From Nymphaea colorata (lineage: Eukaryota > Streptophyta > Magnoliopsida > Nymphaeales > Nymphaeaceae), in NCBI RefSeq assembly GCF_008831285.2, contig NC_045148.1:13680802-13744801 (forward strand): 64,000 nucleotides of DNA, given 5' to 3'. Below, piece after piece: positions 12,224 to 23,082 of the stretch. Within the stretch, counting starts at the first letter, position 1. The number at the start of each line of letters is the position of its first letter. The notes under the pieces are model-generated. The model worked only from the letters and a program-made list of their open reading frames with translations, had not been told where the DNA came from and made no database searches. A program made the position numbers and the translations under genes.

Positions 12224-15200
12224 TCACTGCGAAAGTGGTACAGCCTTGGCCTGCGAAGGGAAAGGCAGGTCGTTAGCCAAGTAAAGATATTAAGCACCAT
12301 AATCTTCGCAAAAGCTACAGGAACCTGATTTCATACTACCGGCAAACAAAGTTTTGGCAACAGATTTTATTAAGTCAGACCATCAGACTCGGTTAAACGC
12401 ACTTAGAGAACCAAACCTACCTAGGACTTCAACCTCCACGGGAGATTAGAGGGTAAGAAAACTTACAAGGTCACGGTATTTGAGGATGTAAAACATCTCA
12501 AGGTAGCGCCGAGTCTCGCGCCTCTCCAATTTGGAGACATATTTCCAGAATCCATAGACACCCGCAAGTGTCATCAACTTCTCAGAGTAGATCTTCCATG
12601 TGTAGCTGCAAACGGATTCACAGAGCTTTATTAGGAAAACAACTATTTATCAAAACCATTGTAGAAAGACACTATAAGCAGGATGGGCACTGAGTAGGCA
12701 AATAAAAGTTCTTAGATAGGAACAACGTTTAACAAAACCATGTTAAATTTTTAAACGATACAAAACAGAGACAACTTGATTAAAAATTTTCAGCTTTTCA
12801 GCAGCAGGAAAGCAGGCTTTAATATTTATAAAATTTAATCGAACCCAGAATTTCAAGAGACCTTTAAACCAGCATGCTCACAAGATGGTTCAAGAGCTGA
12901 AAACAAAAGAGGGGATGCCGAGTAAAATTCAAATAATATACTAAGTCACAATTAACTAAGAACGACATTGCAGAATTCTGGTGCGGTTGGGCAACAGAAG
13001 GATGTAAGAAAGAGGGTCATATACAAAATAAAACTGAAGTCCAGCCATACCAAAGCTTGAACCCCGAAAGGTTTAACCATATAGTAGTTCAACCTGACCT
13101 TGTTGTGGCGTACTTATTATAGCTCAAAGACAGAATCCTAATGAACTAGGACCAGAGCGTTGTCGAAGTGACAAGAAAGAAGCCGTAAAATAAGAACTAT
13201 ATGTCAAACTAAATGGCAAATTTTTAAGGGACAATTACTTACCATTCATAGATACGCTGCAATCCTCCCTGAGAAATTGCATCCCAGTGGCCAGGATCTA
13301 CCTTACATCTTTCAAAGAAGTCTGCAATGAGGTCAGCAGCCTTATCTCCTTGGTAAGGATCAATATGGAACCCAGATACACCATGCACTATGATCTCAGC
13401 TGGTCCTCCATTGCAGGTGGCAATTGTTGGCAGACCACAAGTCATGGCTTCCACAACCGTAAGCCCAAAGGCTTCATAAAATGCAGGCTGGAAAGCAAAA
13501 GAAATAATCTATTAGACGACCAAAATCCTATAGGACCATAATATCATTGCTGGTGTGACTTTGTTGTTCACTCTCCAAAAGGCCTTCTTGTCTTTATTGA
13601 ACAAAAATGAGGAAGCATCAGGATTTCAGTTTGGCCGACACAGAAACGTACTGCTAAACCCTAATTCTCAAAGATTAACATAAGTTACACAACACCTTCA
13701 TTGTTGAGAAAAAGGTACTGCATAAAATATCAATGAATTGTGAATTTACTTTACTAATAATAACCCACTTGTGAGAATTTTGCATTTAGGTATAGGCAAG
13801 CACGTACCTGAATGAATGCACCATGCGTATCTGCAATGTACCGGTAAAGCTCACCGTTGCGGACCCGGTTCTTCTGAGAAACAATCCATCGGAACTGGCC
13901 CTTTAAGTTGTACTTTTTGATAAAACCATGCATTTTCTCGATCTCAGCAATTTCCTCCCTATCACTGGACTTGCTGACATCATGGTAGCCAGCAACTACA
14001 ACAAGGTTTACCAATTTCCGCAGCCTCTCATTCCTTCCATACCACTCAACTAGACCAGTGATGTTTTTAACACGATCAAGCCTTGCCATGGTGAATATAA
14101 TTGGTTTGGTCTTATCATCCAGCGTGCCTCTGCAGAAAGAATAGCCAAACTCAGTTGAGAAGTTGGCCTACATACAGTTTAGTCCCATAATGAATAACTT
14201 AAGACACCAAGTTGTCAAGGAGACAAGTTCAACCAGGTTGTTTATGAAGAGGACAAGCAATCAATTAGTTGAACAAGCTAGCCGAAGTTGCAAAAGGTTC
14301 TAAACAGAGATTGTGAAAAGGAAAAAAAAAAACATTGGCTTCATACTAGTTCAGTAGTCCTGTATTACGTATTGATCTTACGAACAAGACAAGCCAATCA
14401 GTTAGTTGAATAAAGCAAAGTTGCAAAAGGTTATAAAGAGACATTGTGATAAAAAAAAAAACATTGGGTTTACACTAGTTCAGACTTCAGTGGTCCTGTA
14501 TTTACATATTGATGGACAAGGCAAACCAATCAGTTTGTTGAACAAGCTAGCCAAAGTTGCAAAAGGTTTAAACCGAGATTGTGAAAAAAAAAAAAAAGAA
14601 CAGTTGGGTATACACTTGTTCAGTAGTCCTGCATTTACGTATTGGTCTTATGAAACATGTGCACACACAGAAAGTGAAATTAGAAAAAGAAAAGGCAACT
14701 GCAGCAAACAGGGAAGTTAAGGACTTACATGTGCTCATCATTCTGCTCAGGGTTGTACAACAATTCTTCAATTGCTGGGTGGAAAGAAGTGAGTCTTCTC
14801 TCTTTCTCACTATATGGGAAATAGATATTCATATCTGCACCTGGAGAGACAATGTTGAACTTTGGGTCGAATGGATCAATACCATGAACAGCACGGTAGA
14901 GCCCAGGCATGGTGAAGGCAGTGTGGCTTTCATACTGGCCAACAGTGTCCTTGCTGAGAAAAGGAAGAGATACTTGTCAAACAAGGAATGCACATGAAAG
15001 AAAACACTAATCTGACATGTCAAAAGAATATTATTCAACAAGTGGATAATTGCAACATAGCATTGGAGAAAGCTATCTTGTAGTAAATAGCTAAAGTCTT
15101 TATCTCAGGCTTAAAGGTGTTCCCAAAATGTGTTTGATTCACTTTACTATTGAAAATCATGTTTCAAATCAGAAGAAAATTACCAAAACAAAAACAGGCA

Positions 15201-18200
15201 CGTCATTATTTCCACTCCATGGATACAAAAATAGTACAACTGCAATCTTGAACAAGCATGCATCTATTGCCGTAAATACTTGTTTTATGCATGTAGAACA
15301 AAGAAAACACAAACAGGTAATCCAATAGATCTGAGAGTGAATCTATGAGTAGTTACCTTCCAGCAATCTCCTGGAATGTACTGGTAATAATAAAATCAGC
15401 GAAGTTCATGGCAATAAGGTCAGCTGTAAATTGGCAAGAGAAATGGTATTTTTCATCAAGCTTCTTCCAGTAGATATCAGAATCTGGATATTTTGTTTTC
15501 TCAAGTGCATGGGCAATGGTGCACTGCACATGAAAAAAATAGAAAAGTAAGAAAAGGGGAATGCAGATAAAACACGGGAAATCACTCTCAAAGATATACA
15601 ATCTCGTCTACAAAATGGGAATAGACATGAAAAGGACCAAGACAGTTGGACAAACCTGTGTAACCCCCAACTTGTTAGCTAATAAAGTAGCAACAAGATT
15701 TCCATCACTGTAATTTCCAATGATCAAATCTGGGGTTCCCTGCATCTCTGCAGTAATTTCACCGGCAGCATCCTGAATACAGTGGACAAATAGAGTCATA
15801 AGATTGCTGGAGATTTTACAGGAAAAAATATGTCCCAAAAATGCCACAAGAGAATAATTATGCATCAACAAATCATGTACCTCTGCAAATGTCTCCAAGT
15901 AAGGCCACACATCAAAACGTGATATCCATTGTGGGAGGATACCCTTTTCACTTCTGAAGGGAACTCGCAAAATGCTTGTATGTTCAGTTCCACTAATGCG
16001 CTCCAAACGTTGGTTGCAGGTATTGCCCACTGCATCGGGGATTAACCGAGTGACCTATGTTCGACAAAACACACAAATATTGCCTTACATAGATGGTCAT
16101 GGTAGTGAAAGAATAGCAAATAAGATTCAACAATATGGAAAATTAAGAAAAGAGCAGAGTTTAACAAAGAGAGAAAGATACCACAAGAATACGAGGGGTA
16201 ATATCCAGGCCTTGTTGCTTTATCCTCAGGAGCATCTCAGCTTCCAAAGCACGCACTTGATCCAAAATGTACACAATCTAAATGTAAACCATATACAAAA
16301 GATATTAGAGTATGAATCCTTTGGTGCCAAAAGATGACCATTACAAAGGAAAATAAGAATTGATACTGGCAGAGATGACATCTTTGGATTATATTCAGTC
16401 CAGCAGTACTGACACAGAAAGAAAAGCAAGAACATGAGGACTATCTTGTAAGCTGAAAAATTACCTGGCCACCAGTGTCAGGAAGTCCAAGAACATTGGC
16501 TTGACCAAAGTATCCATGAGGAGAAAGGATAACAACATTGAAGACCATGGGGATTTTTCCAAGGAATTTCTCAAGTGTAGAAGGATCGGGTGCCTGTAGA
16601 ATGTCAAGAAGCAGATGAATCAATTCCTTAACACGCTCGGCACAGTCTCCCCAGCCTCTCTCCAAGCCCATTTCTTGGAACCTGCAAAGATATAAAAGTA
16701 GGAAATCATTTTGAGATATTCACATGCCACTGAAAAGGTTTCGGACAAAACAAATAGAAAATTGTGCAGATGTTAGGTAGAACACTGAAGGTGCTTTTAA
16801 ATGGATTGCATGATCAGTCAAAGGCTCGCATTAAGCTATTGGATCTTCAAAACACAAGCATAGACCTCTTAACACATTTGAACTAGATATATACTTGTGC
16901 TCAAATTCTGAATAAGGTGTGTCGCCAGGAAGAGTTGACAGATGCTTCTCTGCCTTGGCAAGAACAGATTGCAGATCACGGCGGTTGCGAATCCTATCAT
17001 TTAGCATCATGTTCTGCATACCAATCACAAGCCAAGAGATTATCAGAACTTAAATCATGAAATGCTTGCAAGCATACGTCATGACTAGCAAAGTGATAGA
17101 TCATGGTTTATGAAAGCCATTCAGCTTGATAAAAAGCTGAAAAGGTAGTTGATATTTGACATCCCAATGTCTCATTTATATCAAGTATGTTGAGTTGAGA
17201 CTTGAGAGTGTCGTCATTGTTGATTCAAACTCTTGCAAGTTGCTGCGATGGGTGCTTTATGCACTTCGAGGAAGCAGCAAGAGAGAATGAGCTTGAAGAG
17301 AAACATATGACTTTGAGTCTGGAGGAAGGAGAACAAAAAGAGCACATCCAAAACTGCTATATAGAAAACTTACGCTTCCTTTGTAGTTATGTGTTCGAAG
17401 AAAATCAACCAAAGGCTGCATGCTATCCCTGTCATGGAACATTCTCGAGGAAAGGTGCCTGTTGAGGAACTGAACTCCTTTTCCAATGAATGAGGATTGG
17501 CTCGGGCGGGGAAATGATGCATTGAAAGGCTCAAAGTCGAGCTCAAGGAGATAACTATCCTGGGAACTGCAACACAAAACACAAAAAAAGGATAGGTCTA
17601 CTTAAGCCATACAACTTAAATTCATGAAATACAAAAGAAGAAGCAATGAATTTGCATTGCATTCCCCTCACATGTGTGTTTTTATTAGTCCTAAATGGTT
17701 CTTTCGGTAGCATTTTCCCACTGCTTCAGGATGCACAAATATACCCCAAAGATAAAGTTTCAGCAAGACCACCTACAGTCGACTAAGAATATAAAAAGGG
17801 CAAATGACCCTTGTCGTGTAACCACAGATAATGGACTGAACCAAAGAAAAAAGGTACCTTCCATCAACAAGCGCTTCCTTGAACTTCAAATATTCAGGAA
17901 CACTAAGTTGTTCAACAACAAGTTCGTGAACGTTAACCCGAACGTACTCCCAGACTCCAGGCCTTGGACGCACAGCTAATGCAACCCATGGTGGCACAAC
18001 TATGGCTTCCTGGAGAAAATTCATGATAAGTTAAAGATGTACTAACAAAATGATAAGACTAGAAATTAACTTAGCAAATCTCAGATGCACACCTGTGTAG
18101 ACCTCAAGACTTCTCCAAAAAGACCCTCATTGAGCTTTTTCCTCTCTTCCTCTTCAATTACCCTTTCAAATTCTGCCAATAATTGATGGGGCTGCAGGAT

Positions 18201-18713
18201 GCCCTTGCCTTGCTCCACAAAGCTGGGAAACGAAACACACATGATCCAGTGAGGACGTTGAAATAGAAACTTAGCTAACGACCATAAAGTGAAAAGCAAA
18301 AAAAGGAATCGATCAATCTGGAAAGTTTATGCTTGAAAATGAGCACGAAATATTTCCCAAGGAACAAATTTAGTTTGAATAAAGTGGGCAAGCCCATCAA
18401 AAAAAGAAGAGAAAACTTCTCTGGAAGTCTGTGAAAGTAACCCCCGAACCAGGACCAATATATGCTTTTAAAACTATATTTCATATACATGAGTAGAAAC
18501 GAACCATAATGCTTATAGAACTAAGCAAAGATCGGTCATGGGTGATCTAAACGCAAGGAAAATATAGTAGCAAACAGTCTACAAATAAATGATCACGTTA
18601 GGAAAACGATCTAACCTGGACAGAAGAGAAACCAATTCATTCCGGTGAGCAGAAAGAGTGTCCTCAACACGCTCCCGCATGCTGAGGACGCGAGTCAGTG
18701 ATCGGGTCGCCAT
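12224..18713 (-). CDS. SUS: Sucrose synthase, complete, 15 coding exons, 806 aa
   Basis: Reversibly converts sucrose plus UDP to UDP-glucose plus fructose in the cytosol or near the plasma membrane, feeding cellulose, callose and starch synthesis. Exons: 18713-18616, 18222-18093, 18009-17858, 17566-17374, 17013-16895, 16681-16465, 16277-16182, 16054-15881, 15772-15656, 15523-15357, 14953-14729, 14129-13808, 13487-13243, 12605-12467, 12250-12224 (stop 12226-12224). They sum to 2421 nt with every phase consistent; 806 aa is the usual family length. The N-terminus has the CDPK-type site RVLSMRER with Ser11. The GT-B donor region shows GLPDTGGQ (to residue 303), the Arg579/Lys584 pair in MARLDRVKN, and the E-x7-E motif EAFGLTVVE (675-683). 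The AGYHDV...[11 protein letters not shown] segment and a C-terminus without ESVPLA resemble, from memory, the Arabidopsis SUS2/SUS3 clade (inference). The residue before YTWKIYS is Cys, where I recall Arg or Lys in relatives. The last exon holds eight codons plus stop. Confidence 0.97.
14250..14652. repeat. Three tandem copies of a roughly 130-bp unit in intron 11 of sucrose synthase
   Basis: Copies begin near 14251, 14388 and 14516 with AATCA(G/A)TTAGTTGAA-like sequence. Each contains AGTTGCAAAAGGTT, an A-run, ACTAGTTCAG and CCTGTATTACGTATTG-like blocks. They lie inside the intron between exons 14953-14729 and 14129-13808. Confidence 0.85.
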
Positions 18714-18766
18714 AGATGATCGAGTCCTTTAAGAAAACCAACGATCCTAACAGTGAAAAATGGAAC
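18714..18766 (-). other. SUS: Sucrose synthase 5' UTR, second exon part
   Basis: An acceptor (TTGCAG) lies just upstream at 18767-18769. The 53 nt from 18766 to the start codon contain no ATG, so Met at 18713 is the first start in this exon. This supports a spliced leader with a non-coding exon farther upstream. Confidence 0.65.
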
Positions 18767-21543
18767 CTGCAATAAATGTTTGAAGAATGATCAAGTTCTA
18801 ATTCTGAACATCTATTTGGATATATACGTCTCAAAGTGTAAATCCCAGGCCTCATCCGCATCACACAGTAAAAGCAATAGATCAGTATAGGCGACAAAAA
18901 CTGAACTTGTTCAAAGCCAACAAGCAGATCCAACAGCAACAGCCAAGATGAAAGTTTCTACAAATTGTAACCGGTTGTGAGAAAAAAAGAAACTAGATCC
19001 TACGGCGTAAAGATATTATCTTACGCTTCAGGCATCAACCTAAACCAGGAAATGGGAACTTTGGGAATAAATCACAAACAGGACATTCCACTAGAAACCA
19101 GATTTCTGTGGCAACATAAGACGCTCACAAAATGCATTTCCTTGTTCAATTGTGGAAGTAAAAAGGTGATGACATTTTCAAACTAACAGCAATAAATGGC
19201 GAAAACCATAACATTTTCTAGTACGAAGGAAGAAAATATCAACGCTCTTCCATAGGAAAGCGGTAAGTGAAACTAACCTACACGCATAAAAAGCCATATC
19301 TTACAGTATTAGCTTGAAAGATAAACAGAAGGAACACCAAAACGTTTCCTTATTCAATTGTGGAAGTAAAAAGGTGATGAGATTTTCAAACTACAGCAAG
19401 AATGGCGAAAAACTTAAGATTTTCTAGTATGAAGGAAGAAAACATCAACGCTCTTCCGTAGGGAAGGTGGTAAGTGAAACTAACCTAAAAGCATAAAAAC
19501 CCATATCTTACAGTGTTAGCTCGAAAGATACGTACGTCAGTTTCAATTACCACCTTTCCTATGGGAGAGCGTTGATATTTTCTTCCTTCATACTAGAAAA
19601 TCTAAAGTTTTTCGCCATTCTTGCTGTAGTTTGAAAATCTTATCACCTTTTAAATTCCACAATCTCATCACCTACCACCTTTCCTATGGAAGAGCGTTGA
19701 TATTTCCTACTTCACTTGATTGAAAAAGCCTCTTCAAAGGAACAAAGTCTAAATAAGATACAACAGCATTTCAAGTTGAGCAGAAGAATGATCTTTATAA
19801 GCACTTGCTCTCATAATGAAAGGCGGAGACAGGTTCCTAACAAAGAAAAGAGAAGACGCCACGGTTTCAGTTATAGAGAGAACAGAGTTCAGAGTAAACT
19901 TTTCTTTCTACTTTTTTCCCTCGTTTCCAACCAAAAGGGGACTGAAGTTTCCTCCACTGAAACGGTTAACATGAGAAAACAACTGACATTTTGATGCATA
20001 ATAAGTTAGTGGAAAAACACTCAAAATGCATGTCACTTGGATCAAATCGGCATGGCAAATACTAAATAGCCAGAAAGTGCTGACAAACCAAATTTATTTG
20101 CAGAAACCGCGGTTTTTCTGGCTCCTAAGTTAGGACAAAACGAACTAGAATAAACTTCTTCAACAACCGCACCGTATAATACATTTCACTTCAGAACGAG
20201 ATTAAGAAAACTTCGGATGCAGAATATGATTCCCCATGAAACATTTCAACATGTTGCATGAGATCCGAAAGTTTCAGATCACAGAACACGTTTCTAAGAA
20301 AAAAAATGCCGATTTCCGAGAACAAAATGAGACAGTTATTGGAAAGGAAATTCCGTGATAAATGGTAAATCGAGTTCTTTAGACTAAGGTACCCTTTTCT
20401 ACCAAAGCAGTCAAGATTTTCACAGGAAAGGTACATCAGATCTGACTGTTAGAAACCACATTCATCATTTTCTCAGCAGATGGCAGCAATGACGCAATTT
20501 CAGCACATGATCTACACTTAATAATCCGCTGTGAGATAATATGAAACATGATTTACTCCTTCGAGAAAAAATAAGAAGAAACGTTTTGCCAAATAAACCA
20601 AAATAACATCTAATTTCCCAAGCAGTTCGATATATTTTACCGTCTTACATGGAGAAATTAGCAGAATTTTGCACCGTAGCAGCCATAAACACAGATAAAT
20701 CTCTTTGAAGAGGTTCAAAATTTTAACGATCCAGCAAGATGAGATTTTTCTCAAATAAATCCAAGTTTAAAAGTATAACTGCATTTCTTACTCTAAGTCG
20801 TGATCCTCTGAGGTTTTAAAGCATGCTTTGTGCAGATCCGGAGTATACAGATCCGTCAAAGTAAAATCTGTTTATTGTACTCGATTTGATTTTAAGCTAC
20901 CACAGGGAAGAACTTTACATTTTGTTTTCGATCCTTGAGAACACGGGGAAAAAAAAAATCTTCTCTTCCTGCGATACTTGATATCCATCCGCAAGATTTT
21001 TTATTTTTTATTTTTGAGATCAATCAGAGCGCAAAATTTTAGTTAAACCAGGAACTTTTCGTCGCCCTATAGCGAATTGAGAACTCCAACCAGAAGCTAC
21101 TTTCCAAAATATTTTCCCAGAAACACAAACATCAGAAATCCAAACACAGTCCCACCATAATCAGGGCTCTGCCACAGATCGAAATCAAAACAGGTTCCTT
21201 CAAAACCAACATTTTACTTTCTCAAACCATTAACTCAGAAACTTTACGAACATTGTACTGCATTTTAAACCAGATTCGCGCCAAAAACCGTATCATCCAC
21301 TCGTTCCACGAAACCCTTCGATTCTGATTATAAACTCGAAGGTAAGTCAAAGAATGTCCCTCCGTCCCTCACCCGTCGGGTTGGATCCATAACCCTTCCG
21401 GAGATGAATGTCGAGCCACTCAAACGTAAAGAGAATTGAAATAGCAAAGTAGATGCGGCAGGCTGCGAGCAACCTGTTGGCCGCCACCCTAAAACCCTAA
21501 ACCCCATCCCGGCACAGTAACGAGAATGAAAGCCGAAATTTAC
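18767..21543 (-). other. SUS: Leader intron of sucrose synthase (inferred)
   Basis: About 2.78 kb between the inferred non-coding exon and the acceptor 53 nt before the start codon. It is AT-rich with no supported ORF, carries the direct-plus-inverted repeat at 19137-19713, and has an AAACCCTAAA telo-box-like motif near 21492. Leader introns of plant SUS genes often raise expression (known for some family members); here that is inference. Confidence 0.5.
19137..19713. repeat. Direct duplication plus inverted copy (fold-back) in the sucrose synthase leader intron
   Basis: A unit of about 185 bp at 19137-19322 recurs at 19345-19530 (offset about 208). Shared blocks include CAATTGTGGAAGTAAAAAGG, ACGCTCTTCC, GGTAAGTGAAACTAACCTA and CATATCTTACAGT. 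The first part of the second copy (about 19353-19472) is repeated inverted at 19549-19661. A further partial inverted copy lies at 19673-19713. RNA could fold into a stem of about 110 bp with a loop near 75 nt. Confidence 0.9.
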
Positions 21544-21690
21544 CTCAAATCGGACGCCGGAGAACCTCGCACTCTCTCCCGCAAGGAAGAGAGAAAGAAG
21601 GAAACAAAAGGAAAAACGAAGAAACGGAACGAACGTAAAATAAACGCACTAAACGTAGTACGGGGAAGCAAAGGAACCAAAGGCGATGGA
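21544..21690 (-). other. SUS: Probable non-coding first exon of sucrose synthase
   Basis: Minus-strand sequence downstream of a TATA box (21714-21723) is followed by a good donor (GAG|GTAAAT; GT at 21543-21542). Joining it to the acceptor at 18767 removes an intron of about 2.78 kb. The exon has no ATG. A leader intron just before the start codon is common in plant SUS genes. The transcription start (about 21685) is estimated from TATA spacing only. Confidence 0.5.
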
Positions 21691-21713
21691 GGAGAAGAGG
21701 GGAAGGAGGTGGC

Positions 21714-21723
21714 CTTATATAAG
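21714..21723 (-). promoter_or_regulatory. SUS: TATA box of the sucrose synthase gene
   Basis: CTTATATAAG, a palindromic TATA motif, lies about 30 nt upstream of the inferred start of the non-coding leader exon and is the only strong TATA motif near the predicted 5' end. Confidence 0.5.
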
Positions 21724-23060
21724 CAAACCTCCCCCCTCACCACCTCCAGCCATGATCGTGCTGTCATCGATTTCGTCGTACAGAAAGCGACTCCGGTTTC
21801 GTAAGCGGTTTCCGGTTTTCCACCCTCCTCCCGCAAGATCCCGGTATTCAAATCCCGTCTTCCGCCATTGCCATATACTGCCGCTACCTCGGTGCGCCAT
21901 CTTCTAGTACAAAACAAAATCGTTCTTTTCTTGCAACTACCTAAAACTGAAGCCCATCTGACTTTCTTGACAAATTGTAGATCTTACGAGCTTCTCCCTG
22001 GAATACCCTTCCCTCGGGTCTCCAAGTATGCGGCTTGATGTTGAGATTCAAATCGAAGTCATCTAACCATCTACGTGTCTTTGCATTCGTCTTTTTTTTG
22101 TCTTTAATTTCTTTCAGTCGTTAATCTTTATTTTACAAGAGAGGCGAAGCACGCGCGCAGTGTATTGTGCCTACGTGAGCACTGCAAGAAAGACCATAAC
22201 ACCCTCAATTGCCGCCATTTAATCAACGCTTCATGGTTCGGGGCTGGGCGTGTGCCATTTCAAGCGTCCCTTATCCAATCGAGTTTTTGGACCTTGTTTA
22301 TGAACAATGGATTTAGATCTATATGATGAGACCTGGATCTCATCATCAATGACATTTTCCTCTGGTTTGGTAAGTTGGCAATTACATGACATCTTCACCC
22401 TAAAAAGATAATCGTTCAGCTGTACAAAATGGGATTGAGCTGAACTTGTCTTCAATTTAGAGTTCGCTCTTTTGAGTAGGAGCAGCTGGAGGAGTTAATG
22501 AGTTGCTCCCCAGAAGGTGAGATCGAGGGCCATCATGTCTTTACCGAAGACGGCACAAGCAAATGTTTCCCTTCGGGAGCGCAATTTGGTATACACTCGA
22601 TCCGCCGACTTCACAACAGGAAAATTGAAAAAGCGATCCAAACAAAACTTCTAATTGCTTGTTTTATTCGTGTTTGAATTCCGCACCGAGACAAGTTAGT
22701 CTCGAGCCTCAATCCTTCAAAGAAGCCCCGGTTTTTGACCTCGATTAGGAGGAAGACAAGACAACGCCGATTTGAGAAACCCGCCCAATTAAAACCAACT
22801 TTGCATCTTCCGTGTTTGAAAGAACCAAAATGGCAATAACGGGCTTGAAGCATACTGGATCAGCTCTAATTTGTGAAACATACTTTCATTGATTTGGTGC
22901 AATTAACATAATTTCTCTTCGATGGCAAACTTTCATTATATTTTTTATGTTCCCGCAGCAAACATACACACATCGAATATGTAAAATATTGTTTTGTAAG
23001 TTTAAGGTCGTTAGAAGCATGTGATTCTGACATGTTATGAATCTTGAATTTTGCTTCCCA

Positions 23061-23082
23061 TTTTTTTTTTTAAAAAAAAAAA
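23061..23082. repeat. T11-A11 palindrome
   Basis: Eleven T are followed directly by eleven A, a perfect self-complementary tract in AT-rich intergenic DNA. Confidence 0.9.

Noticed and set aside
14406-14997. Plus-strand ORFs antisense to sucrose synthase exon 11 and its intron
   Set aside because: They run through an intronic tandem repeat and the complement of a conserved exon.
21790-21870. tRNA-like T-arm (TTCAAATCCCG)
   Set aside because: No matching acceptor, D or anticodon arms could be placed around it.
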